This document shows positions 16,480-26,173 of a stretch of DNA of 64,000 nt, one piece after another (positions within the stretch are counted from its first letter, which is position 1; each line of letters opens with the position of its first letter). The stretch spans positions 57,101 through 121,100 of the forward strand of contig CAYSBR010000005.1 in assembly GCA_964429385.1 (NCBI GenBank), in the 5' to 3' direction. The translations under genes were made by a program, and so were the position numbers. The DNA comes from UBA2377 sp964429385 (GTDB lineage: Bacteria; Verrucomicrobiota; Verrucomicrobiia; Opitutales; Opitutaceae). Below the pieces are notes generated by a model that was given only the letters and a program-made list of their open reading frames with translations, did no database searches and was not told the origin of the DNA.

Positions 16480-17775
16480 TCAGATCAGAATCCCCGCGAT
16501 GGCGGCGGCCATGAAGCAGGCGAGGCTGCCGCCGAGGAGGGCCTTTACACCGAGGGTGGCGAGGTTGGCGCGCTGGTTGGGCGCGATGGCGCCGATGCCG
16601 CCGATCTGGATGCCGATGCTCACGATGTTGGCGAAGCCGGCGAGCGCATAGGTCATGATGATCAAGGTGCGCGGGTCGTTGTAGGCGCCGGTGTGCTTCA
16701 ATTCGCCCATCTGGACGAAGGCGACGAATTCGTTGAGGACGGTGCGGGTGCCGAGCAGCGCTCCCGATTGGAGCAGGGAACCGTAGTCAATGCCCATGAG
16801 CCAGGCGATGGGGGCGAAGAGGACGCCGAGGATGAATTCGAGGGAGAATTTTTCAAAGACGCCGCCGGTGGCCCCGGACACCCAGGCGTTGAGGCCGAGC
16901 CATTCGCCGATCCACTGGCCGAGGCCGTAGTTGACCATGGCGACGAGGGCGGTGAACACGATGAGCATGCCGCCGACGTTGACGGCGAGCTTGATGCCGT
17001 CGGTCGTGCCAAGACAGATGGCATCGAGCAGGTTGGCCCCGATCTTCTCGCGGTTGATCTCCATGGCCGTGTTGACCGCCTCGGTCTGCGGGAGAAGGAT
17101 CTTGGCGATGATGAGTGAGCCGGGGGCGGAGATGACGCACTTGGTGATGAGGTGCGTGGCGAAGAGCACCTGCTGCTCGGGATCGTCGCCGCCAAGGAAG
17201 GCGATGAAGGCGATGAGCACGGCCCCGGCGACGGTGGCCATGCCGCCGGTCATGACGGCGAGGATTTCGGAGCGGGTCAGGCCGGGAAGGTAGGGCTTGA
17301 TGAGCAGGGGGGATTCGGTCTGGCCGAGGAAGACGTTGGCCGAGGCGCAGAGGCTCTCCGCGCCGGAGAGCTTCATGGTCCTGGTCATGACCCAGGCGAA
17401 GGCCCAGACGATCTTCTGCAGGATGCCCAGATAATAGAGCATCGAGGTGAGGGCGGAGAAAAAGATGATGGAGGGCAGGATGCCGATGGCGAAGACCACG
17501 CCGTGCCTGGTTTCATCCGTCAGCGAGCCGAAGAGAAATCCGGTGCCGGCCTGGGTGAAGGCGAGCAACTGGATGAAGAAGCGGCCCATGCCTTCGATGG
17601 CGGCGCGCACGGGGCCGACATGGAGGACGAGGGCGGCAAAGACGAATTGCAGGACCAGTCCCATGCCGACGAGTCGCCAGTCAATGGCGCGGCGGTTGGA
17701 GCTGAAGGCAACGGCCAGCGCGAGGAACACCCCCAGGCCCAGCAGACCGCGGAGGGTGGTAAGGATGGTTTCCAT
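16480..17775 (-). CDS. Concentrative nucleoside transporter (CNT/NupC family)
   Basis: Inner-membrane cation-coupled nucleoside symporter, 431 residues, strongly hydrophobic throughout. CNT hallmarks are visible: FLGQTESPLLIKPYL (about 147-161), EILAVMTGGMATVAG, a KCVISAPGSLIIAK segment, the NVGGMLIVFTALVAM helix, and GTRTVLNEFVAF with YALAGFANIVSIGIQIGG near the C-terminus. Length and architecture fit NupC-type transporters. It is a single gene; the next upstream gene on the other strand is a small membrane protein 87 nt away. Confidence 0.92.
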   Translation of the reverse strand: METILTTLRGLLGLGVFLALAVAFSSNRRAIDWRLVGMGLVLQFVFAALVLHVGPVRAAIEGMGRFFIQLLAFTQAGTGFLFGSLTDETRHGVVFAIGILPSIIFFSALTSMLYYLGILQKIVWAFAWVMTRTMKLSGAESLCASANVFLGQTESPLLIKPYLPGLTRSEILAVMTGGMATVAGAVLIAFIAFLGGDDPEQQVLFATHLITKCVISAPGSLIIAKILLPQTEAVNTAMEINREKIGANLLDAICLGTTDGIKLAVNVGGMLIVFTALVAMVNYGLGQWIGEWLGLNAWVSGATGGVFEKFSLEFILGVLFAPIAWLMGIDYGSLLQSGALLGTRTVLNEFVAFVQMGELKHTGAYNDPRTLIIMTYALAGFANIVSIGIQIGGIGAIAPNQRANLATLGVKALLGGSLACFMAAAIAGILI

Positions 17776-17862
17776 GGGCGGTGAAGCGGCCGAAGCGTGG
17801 CGGTTTTTTTTGAGGGAGCGAGTAACTATTTTCGGGGTCTGCCGTCTCTTAATTATCAGGTG

Positions 17863-18000
17863 ATGGCCTCTTCGTTACCCCAATATCTCATCATCGCCGC
17901 CGGTTTGGCCGGAGTGCTCCTGCTGGCGGTCCTCATTGCGACCGGGTTTCTGGTCTGGCTTGGGGGTGGGGAGCGGCGTCGGCTGCGGAAACGGGATTGA
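17863..18000 (+). CDS. Small single-pass membrane protein (45 aa)
   Basis: Short frame MASSLPQYLII followed by about 22 hydrophobic residues and a basic tail GGGERRRLRKRD, a classical positive-inside single-pass protein. It ends 31 nt before the carbonic anhydrase gene on the same strand. A weak AGG precedes the ATG at 17863. No function can be given; it may be expressed with the downstream gene. Confidence 0.5.
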   Translation: MASSLPQYLIIAAGLAGVLLLAVLIATGFLVWLGGGERRRLRKRD

Positions 18001-18031
18001 GGCGGGACGCCGGGGCGCACAGCCTGAGGGG

Positions 18032-18562
18032 ATGACGATCGAAGAACGACTGGCGGCGTATCTGGGTAAAATACCGGATGTCGGGCAGGCCCTTTTTGTG
18101 GCGCGCAATGCCACGGTGATCGGGGATGTGGTGCTCGGGCCGCGGAGCAGTGTGTTCTATGGCGCGGTATTGCGCGGGGACATCCAAGAGATTCGCATCG
18201 GTGAGGGGACGAATATCCAGGACAACGTCATTGTGCACCTGGCGGATGATCATGGTGTGCATGTCGGGGCGTGGTGCACCATCGGACACGCGGCCATCAT
18301 CCATGCGTGTTCAATCGGCGATGAGTGTCTGATCGGCATGGGCGCGACGGTGCTGGATGGCGCGAAGATCGGCGCGCGCAGCATCGTGGGGGCGAACTCG
18401 CTGGTGCCGCAGCGGTTTGTCTGTCCGCCAGGCTCCCTGGTCTATGGTTCGCCGGCCCGTGTGGTCCGGACCCTTACCGCAGAGGAGCAGACAGGGCTTC
18501 GCGCCTGGGCGGAGAAATATGTCGCGGTGGCGCGGGCGCATGCGGCCCGGCAGGGCAGGTGA
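18032..18562 (+). CDS. Gamma-class carbonic anhydrase-like hexapeptide protein
   Basis: 176 residues of left-handed beta-helix repeats (for example VIGDVVLGPRSSVFYGAVLRGD and IGDECLIGMGATVLDGAKIG). The metal histidines expected for gamma carbonic anhydrases are present: H69 (NVIVHL), H86 and H91 (IGHAAIIHAC). Many such proteins hydrate CO2 weakly or act on other acyl substrates. ATG 18032 is preceded by GAGGGG, a good ribosome-binding sequence, so it is preferred over earlier in-frame starts. Confidence 0.88.
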   Translation: MTIEERLAAYLGKIPDVGQALFVARNATVIGDVVLGPRSSVFYGAVLRGDIQEIRIGEGTNIQDNVIVHLADDHGVHVGAWCTIGHAAIIHACSIGDECLIGMGATVLDGAKIGARSIVGANSLVPQRFVCPPGSLVYGSPARVVRTLTAEEQTGLRAWAEKYVAVARAHAARQGR

Positions 18563-18568
18563 GATAAT

Positions 18569-19432
18569 TTACGGCAGATGCAAGGTGACCCCGTCAGGCC
18601 AGGCGGCGCGCAAGGCTTCCGCGATGGCCCGGCCCTCGGCCTGATAGCGGGCTTCGTCCTCGGGGGTGGCGAACCGGCTGGCCGGAGGATTGTCGGCGAG
18701 ATAGATGGCTTGGTAGGAGCTGTCCCAAGTTTGGATTCGCTCAATCAGGTCGAAGGGCAGCGGGAGTTCATCGGGCTTGAGGTTTTCGCCGGTGGTGTCG
18801 TTCCAGAGCGGCCAGCAGCAAAACTCCGGCGCGAGGCGCAATGGCTGGGTCGTTGCCGGCGGTGCGGCCGGCAGGGAAGCCGGCTCGGACCAGTCCTGCT
18901 TTGAAGCGAGCCCGCGCCCGAGGCCGAGGCGTGAGGCGCGGTGAAAGTGATAGACTGCGACCGCGGCGATGAGCCCCAGCCCCAAGCCCTCGATCCAGAG
19001 TGATTGCAATCCGGCGGGCAGGAAGGTCCATCCTGTCAGCACTTCGCGGTGGGCGAGCAGACAAACCCCGGCGGTGGCGATGGCATAAACCCCCGCAGCA
19101 CGGATGGTGGCCCGGCGTCCAGCCCGTTCATCATCGTTGGCGGGGGGCGTGGCCTGGCGAGCCCAGCGCAGGTAGGCGACCTGAAAAAGCGTGTTAATCC
19201 CGAAGAGGGCGAAGCTCCAACGACTGAGCGTAGCCAGGGCCAGTCCGCTGGTGAGGGTGAGGGCCGCCATGATATGAAGAAGCTGAGTCTGTCGGTATTC
19301 GTTTTTGGACGGTATCTGGCCCGAAATGCCGGCAATCGCCTGATCGATCAGGCGGTCTTGCGCCAGACAGCGCAATACGATCAGGCCGGAGAAGACGTAA
19401 AAAAGTCCGATCAGGTGGGCGATCCAGTGCAT
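18569..19432 (-). CDS. Integral membrane protein of unknown function
   Basis: 287 residues. About 170 N-terminal residues form four to five hydrophobic segments (start to residue 24, MAALTLTSGLALATLS, FALFGINTLFQVAYL, AAGVYAIATAGVCLL, GLGLGLIAAVAVYHF). The C-terminal 110 residues are soluble, with APEFCCWPLWND and DLIERIQTWDSSYQAIYL. I do not recognise the family. It is 15 nt downstream of the secreted TPR gene on the same strand and probably cotranscribed, so both may serve the envelope. Confidence 0.7.
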   Translation of the reverse strand: MHWIAHLIGLFYVFSGLIVLRCLAQDRLIDQAIAGISGQIPSKNEYRQTQLLHIMAALTLTSGLALATLSRWSFALFGINTLFQVAYLRWARQATPPANDDERAGRRATIRAAGVYAIATAGVCLLAHREVLTGWTFLPAGLQSLWIEGLGLGLIAAVAVYHFHRASRLGLGRGLASKQDWSEPASLPAAPPATTQPLRLAPEFCCWPLWNDTTGENLKPDELPLPFDLIERIQTWDSSYQAIYLADNPPASRFATPEDEARYQAEGRAIAEALRAAWPDGVTLHLP

Positions 19433-19447
19433 GAATGAGAGCGAGAA

Positions 19448-20488
19448 TCAGGGGTTGGGCGGGAGGGAAGGCGGGTCGTAGGAAAGGGTGGGCCTCGGCA
19501 GAGGGATCTCTGCGGGGGTGGTCCGGGCTTTGGTTTCCAATTGCAAAATCCGTTTCTGCAGGTGCCCGGCCCGGTCCGGGGTGGCATCGGCGAGCAGGGT
19601 GTGAAGATCGGCAATGGCCCCGCGATAATCGTGCAGGCGGGCGCGCACGGCGGCGCGCTCAAGCAGGAAGCGCGGATCGGGGTGGATATCCTGCGCATCG
19701 CTCAGGTAACGCTCGGCCTGGCCGAAGTCTGCCTCCATCATGGCGAGACTGGCGCAGGCGGCCCAGGCTTGGGCCCGGGCCGCGGGAGGATATTTCCCGG
19801 CGAGTTCGGCCAGGGCGGCGCGCGTGCCGTAGATTGTCCCGTGATCGGCGTTCAGCTCGCGGAGGAGTCTGGCCTCCGCGAGTCGAAGCCGGAGGCTGTT
19901 GGGATGATAAACGATGGTCTGCCGCAAGCGGTAGAGCGCGCGATAAGGCTGCTGGGCGGAGACATCCTGTTTGGCGAGCCAGAGGTGGGCATACCTGTCC
20001 GTGGGACTGCTTTGGAGGATTTCGGCGAGAGCGGTGGGGTCGGCCGGTCCGGTTTCGCCCAATGCGGCTCCGTCATCCCGATCAAGCTCTTGGGAGATGG
20101 GTGGGTTTTCCTCGTCGGTTGCACGGCGGTGAAATGGCTTGAGCTCAGGGAGCAGATGAAACCCCGCTTCGCGGGCGGTCCGGTTGCGGGTGTCCATGAT
20201 CGCATACCAGAGTTTTTGGTCGAAGTCCTGGTCCTCCGGGGAATGAGCGAGCCAGTGTTCCAGCCACCAGTGGGCTTCGTGCCAGGAGCGGGATTCATGG
20301 AGGGCGAGGCCGAGTTCGAGCGCGGCCGGGACATGGCCCGATTGGGCGGCGGTCCTGAGCAGCGCGATGCGCGTATCGCCCTGAAGGATGGAGGCGAGGT
20401 GATAGGCCTCGGCGGCCTCCGGGGCCGTTTGTGAAACAAGAACCGGGGCGAATGAAATGAGGAGAAGCAGGGAAAAAAAGCGCGGCAT
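19448..20488 (-). CDS. Exported TPR-repeat protein
   Basis: 346 residues. Signal peptide MPRFFSLLLLISFAPVLVSQT, then helical repeats: AAQSGHVPAALELGLALHESRSW has the Sel1/TPR look, and later repeats (YAHLWLAKQDVSAQQPYRAL, PNSLRLRLAEARLLRELN, EADFGQAERYLSDAQDIHPD, HDYRGAIADLHTLLADATPD) are TPR-like. ATG 20488 is chosen because the signal peptide begins there; an upstream frame to 20692 crosses the divergent promoter region. It is divergent from the exported WD40/CHAT module and may be related to it, but this is inference. Confidence 0.75.
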   Translation of the reverse strand: MPRFFSLLLLISFAPVLVSQTAPEAAEAYHLASILQGDTRIALLRTAAQSGHVPAALELGLALHESRSWHEAHWWLEHWLAHSPEDQDFDQKLWYAIMDTRNRTAREAGFHLLPELKPFHRRATDEENPPISQELDRDDGAALGETGPADPTALAEILQSSPTDRYAHLWLAKQDVSAQQPYRALYRLRQTIVYHPNSLRLRLAEARLLRELNADHGTIYGTRAALAELAGKYPPAARAQAWAACASLAMMEADFGQAERYLSDAQDIHPDPRFLLERAAVRARLHDYRGAIADLHTLLADATPDRAGHLQKRILQLETKARTTPAEIPLPRPTLSYDPPSLPPNP

Positions 20489-20591
20489 GATGGTGCGGCC
20501 GATCGGCAAGTGCGCGGGGCGGGCGGGTGCGTCTTGTTTTGCCTGAAGTCTTGGGGAGACCTTGCCACCTTCAAGCGCGAGTCCGGGCGGG

Positions 20592-20615
20592 CATCTACGT
20601 ATAGATACGCAGATG
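20592..20615. promoter_or_regulatory. 24-nt near-perfect palindrome in a divergent promoter region
   Basis: Half sites CATCTaCGTAT and ATACGcAGATG surround a central AG; only the marked bases fail to pair. It lies 104 nt before the exported TPR gene start and 92 nt before the WD40/CHAT module start, where an operator for either would sit. The binding protein is unknown. Confidence 0.45.
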
Positions 20616-20706
20616 GGGCCACGGGGATTGTGCTGGGGAGTGAAGCCCGCATGTCTGCCTGTGTATTGCGGCTCAAGGCCGCAGCACGCCAACCCACTCC
20701 AGCCCT

Positions 20707-23412
20707 ATGAGAAAAATCGCCTGCTTCGTCCTGCTATTGACCTTTACCCTTGGCCTCCGGGCCGCAGATACGCCGCCCACGAGCGTTGAGCTCTCCTACT
20801 GGGCAAACCTCCAGCAGGAGCTGACCGAGTTGCGCAGCGCCAATACCGCTGTGGGCATCCGCGGGCTCTATATTCCCATCACGTCTGAACTGCTCGCCCC
20901 TGTGGCGCGCCGGATCGAGGATTTTCTCGATCGTCGCGATGAGGATCCGGTGGATGAGCTCGGAGAGGATTTTTCGGCCTATCGCGGGCAGGTGATCAAG
21001 TTGCTGGAGAATGCCCTTGGTCCGGTGACCGCGGCCCAGAAGTTTCACTCCACCATGGTTACGGACGGCATGGAACGCATGGCGACGGTCCTGCGCCTTC
21101 GGCGTGAGGTTTCGGCCATGGACGATCTCAAGCCCCGGCTGGCGTCCTTGCACCAGAAAATAAACCAGCGCGTAGCCGCCGCAGGCCACCCGCCGCGGCC
21201 GTTTTTCCAGACCATCGGCATCGGTGACGAGCCTCGCACGGCCGGGGATCTGGTTGATGCCGACGAACGCCACCGGCGTTTCATCGCGGAGAGCCGCGAG
21301 CTGCACGAGTCACTCGGCCAGCTCACCGAGCACATCGTTGTCGCCCTGGTGAAAGAGCAGGGGATTTCTCCCGAACAGGCCATGCAGGCGATGGACGATG
21401 CCTTCAAGCGCATGAATGACGCGGTCGGCAATGCCTCGATCGAGGATATCCGCGGGGCGCTGGTCGATCGCGCGGCTCTCAACGACGATGGCTCCATTTC
21501 CCAACCTTATCACCTGCTCACGCTCAACCTGCTTGAGGCCGAGAACCGTATCGCCCACCAGCTCATCATGCAGGAGTGGCGCGGTGCCTATCACCGCTGG
21601 ACAGGCGGACGTGATTCCATCTCTCCGTTGGGCATCGCCGGCGATGTGACGGTGGGGCCGGATGGCCGCTGGTTTGCCCACGCCGCGGATGAGCGCTCCC
21701 TTGTCGTGCGTGATCCCGCCGGTGTCATCCTGACCTCGCACCGCTTCGATGAGCCGCTGCGGGCCTTCAGCGCGAATGTGGACGGCGACATTGATGTGAT
21801 CACCACGAAGCGGACCTATCGCATCATGCTGGGTGGCGAAAAGGCGCAGATCATGGCGTTCAGTGAAAAGCCCAACCGTTTCGTCCAGCCGCATATCAGG
21901 AGCGCGGCTGGCTATAACCGCGGCATCTACGCCTTTGGCGTCATGCCCGGCAGCTACACGGGCGACACGGAGAATACGTTCGCCTCCGCCACTCCCGGCA
22001 GCCGCATCAGCGCGGTGGCCATTTCCGGTGACGGCCGCCGTCTCGCCTACGGCTATGCCGGTGATCGCTATCTGCCGGGCGGTATCCAGCAGTTCGGATT
22101 CTATCAACTCACCTTCGACCAGGGGCCCATTGATTCCAGCAAGGAAATCGAAGTCCGCCATGGCGACATGCTCATCCGGGGCGCGGTCACCAGCCTCAGC
22201 GCCAACGAGACGGGCGACCGGGTGGCGTCCACGATTGACGGACGTTTCGGCGGTCTCGTGACCTACCACGAGTTCAAGGACGACAAGGTCGAGCGCAAGA
22301 CGCTCGCCGCCGACGGGCAGGCTTATCATTGGGTGCATCTGATTGATGGCGACGCTCCGCGGGTCATCGCCGGGACGCGTCAGGGCGTGGTGAGGGTCTG
22401 GGATGTGAACAGCGGCGCGCTGCGGCTGCGCTTTGAGGTGCCCGCCAGTGTGGAAGGGGTGGGGCTGGCCGTCATGGGCGACGCCTTGATCAGCGTCGCG
22501 CTGGGCGAGGAGAGCATCCATCGCTGGAGCCTCGCCGACGGTACCTTGCAGAGCTCCCTGGCCGGCGCCGCTCCGGCCGTTGATGCCGTCCAATTGGCGG
22601 CGCGCCTTGCGGAAGAACAGACCCTGCGCTCGAAGGTGCATGCCAAGTTTGTCCGGTTGTGGGAGCTGTCGCATGAGGACGAGGAGCGGCAGAAGCTTTT
22701 CACCGAGTTGCGCGGCCCGCTGGCCGAGGCCTCCGGGGCTCTGGGTGTCCGGGCCACGTTGGACTACGGCTATGCGCTGGATCGTTACCGGGCGGTGAAG
22801 GCCTTGGTTGATCAAAAACGCTATGCCGAGGCGTATGCCATGGGCCGGAAGGATATTGATGCGGGGTTGCTGGATGATTCTCATTTCGAGCTCACCCTGT
22901 GGGCGGGAAGCAGCACGCTCACCAGCAACAGCAGTAAGCACACGGCGGCCTCCTATGCGCCGATGATCACGCTGGCGGAGCGGGGCGGGGCGCTCTTCGC
23001 CGGCAATGCCGGTATCAACACCACGCTGCATGAGCTGCGCGCCTACCAGTTTCTTGCCCAGCGCAAGATCCGTGAGGCGCTGGCCGAGGTGGATCAGATG
23101 GACCTGTGGTCACCGAAGAATGCGCCAAGCGCTTCCCTGCGCCTCTTCATCCTGCATACGGGTGCCAACCACTTCTCCCAGTCGAACCGGCGCCTGGCCG
23201 CCGAGTATTATCTGGAGGCGATCAACTTCGAAACCGACAAGTCGCGGCAGCTGCATCTGGCGGAGAGCGCTTTCGCCATCGCCGTGCAGGCGCAGGACTG
23301 GCCGCAGGCGCTCAATGCGGCCAACATCATCCTGTCACTCAACCCCTCCAAGCAGAACGACCAGAACTTCATGCACTGGGCGCGCACGGCTTATCAAAAC
23401 GTCAATCGGTGA
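20707..23412 (+). CDS. Exported beta-propeller (WD40-like) and TPR protein, first gene of CHAT module
   Basis: 901 residues with signal peptide MRKIACFVLLLTFTLGLRAAD. Residues about 25-290 are alpha-helical with coiled-coil character (RIEDFLDRRDEDPVDELGED, ESRELHESLGQLTEHIV). About 310-640 read as beta-propeller blades (VTVGPDGRWFAHAADERSLVVRD, ISAVAISGDGRRLAYGYAGD, GTRQGVVRVWDVNSGALRLRFE, ESIHRWSLADGTLQ). The C-terminus (about 690-900) is TPR-like (YAEAYAMGRKDIDAGLL, NRRLAAEYYLEAINFETD, DWPQALNAANIILSLNPS). It likely binds partners outside the cytoplasm. Its stop overlaps the CHAT gene start as GTGA, which strongly suggests coupled expression. Confidence 0.8.
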   Translation: MRKIACFVLLLTFTLGLRAADTPPTSVELSYWANLQQELTELRSANTAVGIRGLYIPITSELLAPVARRIEDFLDRRDEDPVDELGEDFSAYRGQVIKLLENALGPVTAAQKFHSTMVTDGMERMATVLRLRREVSAMDDLKPRLASLHQKINQRVAAAGHPPRPFFQTIGIGDEPRTAGDLVDADERHRRFIAESRELHESLGQLTEHIVVALVKEQGISPEQAMQAMDDAFKRMNDAVGNASIEDIRGALVDRAALNDDGSISQPYHLLTLNLLEAENRIAHQLIMQEWRGAYHRWTGGRDSISPLGIAGDVTVGPDGRWFAHAADERSLVVRDPAGVILTSHRFDEPLRAFSANVDGDIDVITTKRTYRIMLGGEKAQIMAFSEKPNRFVQPHIRSAAGYNRGIYAFGVMPGSYTGDTENTFASATPGSRISAVAISGDGRRLAYGYAGDRYLPGGIQQFGFYQLTFDQGPIDSSKEIEVRHGDMLIRGAVTSLSANETGDRVASTIDGRFGGLVTYHEFKDDKVERKTLAADGQAYHWVHLIDGDAPRVIAGTRQGVVRVWDVNSGALRLRFEVPASVEGVGLAVMGDALISVALGEESIHRWSLADGTLQSSLAGAAPAVDAVQLAARLAEEQTLRSKVHAKFVRLWELSHEDEERQKLFTELRGPLAEASGALGVRATLDYGYALDRYRAVKALVDQKRYAEAYAMGRKDIDAGLLDDSHFELTLWAGSSTLTSNSSKHTAASYAPMITLAERGGALFAGNAGINTTLHELRAYQFLAQRKIREALAEVDQMDLWSPKNAPSASLRLFILHTGANHFSQSNRRLAAEYYLEAINFETDKSRQLHLAESAFAIAVQAQDWPQALNAANIILSLNPSKQNDQNFMHWARTAYQNVNR

Positions 23413-26147
23413 TTAAGCGCTCCCGCTTCCGTCAGTTCCTTTTCCGGTCGCCGCATTTTGCGGACGGTTCCGGTTCGGGACCGGCTTTGAGGCGGTGGCT
23501 GCTTGCTCTCCTGGGTGTGATCTTGCTGCTCCCTGCCGCCGCGGCGCAAGGGAGCGCCACACTGACGGGCCGCACTTCCGATGGGCGGGCGGTCTCCGTG
23601 GAATGGACGCCCGCCACGGCGGCCAACAGCGAAGGCTACCAGCGGCTGGTCGAACGACGGTTGCCGGAGGGGCTGACGGCCTTTGACCGGGCTTTGGCTT
23701 TGGCGCGCGAGGAGGGCTGGCCGGAGGCCCGGCTCGCCGGCATTCATGCCGGGCGGGCCCAGGTGCTTTACCAGCTCGGGCGTTTTTCGGAGGCGCGGAC
23801 TTCAATCGAGATCGCCTTGCCGCACGAGCAGGCGACCGCGCAGGCGGGCGCCCGGTTCCTGCTCGCCGATATTGCCCGGGCGATGGGAGACTTTCGCACG
23901 GCGACCGATTTACTGCGTCAGCTGGATCCGGAAGCCTTTGTGCCGGAAGCCACCCGTCGTCCCGCCGCGCGCGAGCGCGCCACCGAATGGGCGCGGCAGC
24001 AGATCTTTGTCTCGGAGGCCCGCAACCGGCGGGCGTGGGGCGACCTGCTTGGCGCGCGCGAGATGTTTGAGGCCGCATTGAAGGAGGAGCAGCCGTCGGT
24101 CGGCATCCGGCGCGATTACGCGCGCACCCTGCTGGCCCTCGATGAGCCCCGTCCGGCTTTCACCGAGGCGCAGAATGCCTTGCATCAGGCGCTCAACGAG
24201 CGCGGCACCTCGCGTCGGCGACCGCGTGGCGACTGGGTGAGGGTGGCGGATATGGAGTTGATTTCGTGTCTGCAGGTGGCGGCGCAATGCGCGGTCGCGG
24301 CCGGGGAGGGCATGGTGGCCGATGCACATTTCGAGACGGCGGGCGAGATGGCGTCCCGGCTTGGCGTGCCCGACGAGGCGTTGCTGGCCCGCTTGTCCCG
24401 GGCGGCCGCCTGGGTGCGGTTGCGCGATACTCGGGCGCGCGAAGTCACGGCGGCCTGGCTCGACCGGATCGGGATCGAATTGCGGGCCAGCACGCAGCCG
24501 CGCGTGCGCATCGAAGGGCTGACCTTGGCGGGCGAGCTGGCCTATGGGTTGGGGGAGAATGGGCTCGTCACCCGGTTGCTGGAACCGGCGGTGGAGGATG
24601 TGGAGGCGGTGCGGGCCACGGCCTCGCTGGAGGACCGCCGGGAGTTTCTGGCGTTGCAGGCTGACAGTTACCGCCGGCTTGTTGCCGCGCACACCCGCCT
24701 GCAGCAGCCCTGGGAAGCGTTGCTGGCGGCCGAATCCCTCAAGGCCCGGCAACTGCTTGAACTCATTCAGCCCGGGGCCGCGGGCGAAACGCGGGCCCGG
24801 CGTGTGGCGGCGCTGCGCGACTTCCAGCGGCGGCTCCCGGAAGGGGTGGCCGCCCTCAACTATGCCAATGCGGATTGGGCGGGCTCCGCGCCCGTGGTGA
24901 TTGTCGTCACCCGCAGCGCCATCACCGCGGTGGAGCTGCCCATGACGGGGCTGCGCCTGAGCCTGGAATTTCTCCCGCGTGATCGCATCCTGGCGGCGCA
25001 GCAGCGCGAAGTGGATGTCAACCGCTACGGCCGGAGTGAGGAGATCACGCTGGCCGGGCTTATCGCCTTTTACCGCGAGGCGCTGGCCGCGCCTTTCGAT
25101 GAGATCAATACGCGTGTGCCCGATCTGCTCGCAGTGGCGCCGGTGCTGAACGACCTGCTGATCGAGCCGTTGATGACGGCGATGGGCAGCAGTGATCGTC
25201 TGCTCATCGCGCCAAGCGGGCTGCTGCATTACCTGCCGTTCGATTCGCTGGTGAACCGTGAAGGCATGTTTGTCACCAGTCATTATACGATGACGCTCAC
25301 GCCGTCGTTTCTCATCACGCTGGCGCTGGCGGACCGCGCGCCTGCCACCTATGACCGGTCGCTGCTGGCCTTCGGCGGGGCTGTTTATAATCCGAAGGAT
25401 TACGCGCAGGTGATGGCCGGGGTGGACGATCTGCGCGAGCGCCTGCGCCTGTTGCGGGCCACGCGGGAAAACCAGGTCTCCGCCATTACCCGCAGTCCCT
25501 ATTTCGGTATCTTCGGAGGTCCCAGTTCCAATCTCGCCGGCACGCAGGCGGAGGTGGAGGAGATCGGCGACACGCTGGACGGATCACAGGTCATCACCGG
25601 CCGAGAAGTCAGCGAGCCCAATGTGCGCCGGCTGGCGTCGGTCGGTGAATTCCGCCGCTCCCGCGCAATTCACTTTGCCGTGCATGGCTCGGCGCTGCCG
25701 CACCGGCCGGAGCTGTCCTGCCTCTCCCTTTCTTATGAAGGTCATTTCTCCCGCACCATGCCGGCGGATCGGGATGGCAAGCTGTCGCTGGCGGAGATCC
25801 GGGCGCTTCCGATCCGGGCGGATCTGGTGACGCTCAGCGCCTGTGAGACCGGCCTCGGGGCGATCTTCGCGGGTGAGGGCGTGGTGGGGCTCACGTCGGC
25901 TTTTCTCACCGCGGGCGGTGACCGCGTGCTGGCCTCATTGTGGCCGGTCAACGACGTCGCCACCACGTTTTTCATGGTCGAGTTCTACCGCCTTCATTTT
26001 GTCGAGGGCATGCCCGGCGATCTGGCGGTGGCCCGGGTGAAGCGCGAGTTTCTCGCCAACCGCCCGCAAGGGTTTCGACATCCGCAGTTTTGGGCTCCAT
26101 TCAACCTGTATGGTGGCGGCGATCTGCTGGAGCCGCGCGATCTCTGA
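23409..26147 (+). CDS. Exported TPR-CHAT domain protease-like protein
   Basis: 912 residues from GTG 23409, which overlaps the preceding stop by 4 nt; upstream frame from 23106 lies inside the previous gene and is rejected. An n-region of about 30 residues precedes a hydrophobic stretch RWLLALLGVILLLPAAAAQG, so it is exported or anchored. About 60-480 are TPR-like helices. The C-terminal caspase-related CHAT domain (about 600-905) has catalytic H759 in IHFAVHGSALP and C812 in VTLSACETGLG, plus the usual EGVVGLTSAFLTAGG and VLASLWPVND segments. CHAT proteins are cysteine proteases (separase/caspase clan) or inactive relatives; both residues are intact here. Partners are the adjacent module proteins. 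Confidence 0.92.
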   Translation: MIKRSRFRQFLFRSPHFADGSGSGPALRRWLLALLGVILLLPAAAAQGSATLTGRTSDGRAVSVEWTPATAANSEGYQRLVERRLPEGLTAFDRALALAREEGWPEARLAGIHAGRAQVLYQLGRFSEARTSIEIALPHEQATAQAGARFLLADIARAMGDFRTATDLLRQLDPEAFVPEATRRPAARERATEWARQQIFVSEARNRRAWGDLLGAREMFEAALKEEQPSVGIRRDYARTLLALDEPRPAFTEAQNALHQALNERGTSRRRPRGDWVRVADMELISCLQVAAQCAVAAGEGMVADAHFETAGEMASRLGVPDEALLARLSRAAAWVRLRDTRAREVTAAWLDRIGIELRASTQPRVRIEGLTLAGELAYGLGENGLVTRLLEPAVEDVEAVRATASLEDRREFLALQADSYRRLVAAHTRLQQPWEALLAAESLKARQLLELIQPGAAGETRARRVAALRDFQRRLPEGVAALNYANADWAGSAPVVIVVTRSAITAVELPMTGLRLSLEFLPRDRILAAQQREVDVNRYGRSEEITLAGLIAFYREALAAPFDEINTRVPDLLAVAPVLNDLLIEPLMTAMGSSDRLLIAPSGLLHYLPFDSLVNREGMFVTSHYTMTLTPSFLITLALADRAPATYDRSLLAFGGAVYNPKDYAQVMAGVDDLRERLRLLRATRENQVSAITRSPYFGIFGGPSSNLAGTQAEVEEIGDTLDGSQVITGREVSEPNVRRLASVGEFRRSRAIHFAVHGSALPHRPELSCLSLSYEGHFSRTMPADRDGKLSLAEIRALPIRADLVTLSACETGLGAIFAGEGVVGLTSAFLTAGGDRVLASLWPVNDVATTFFMVEFYRLHFVEGMPGDLAVARVKREFLANRPQGFRHPQFWAPFNLYGGGDLLEPRDL

Positions 26148-26173
26148 GTTTTCCTCCCAGCCCCCAACCCCTC

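Noticed and set aside
23106..23408. Earlier start for the CHAT gene
   Set aside because: The region encodes the end of the WD40/TPR protein in another frame, and a signal peptide begins after GTG 23409.
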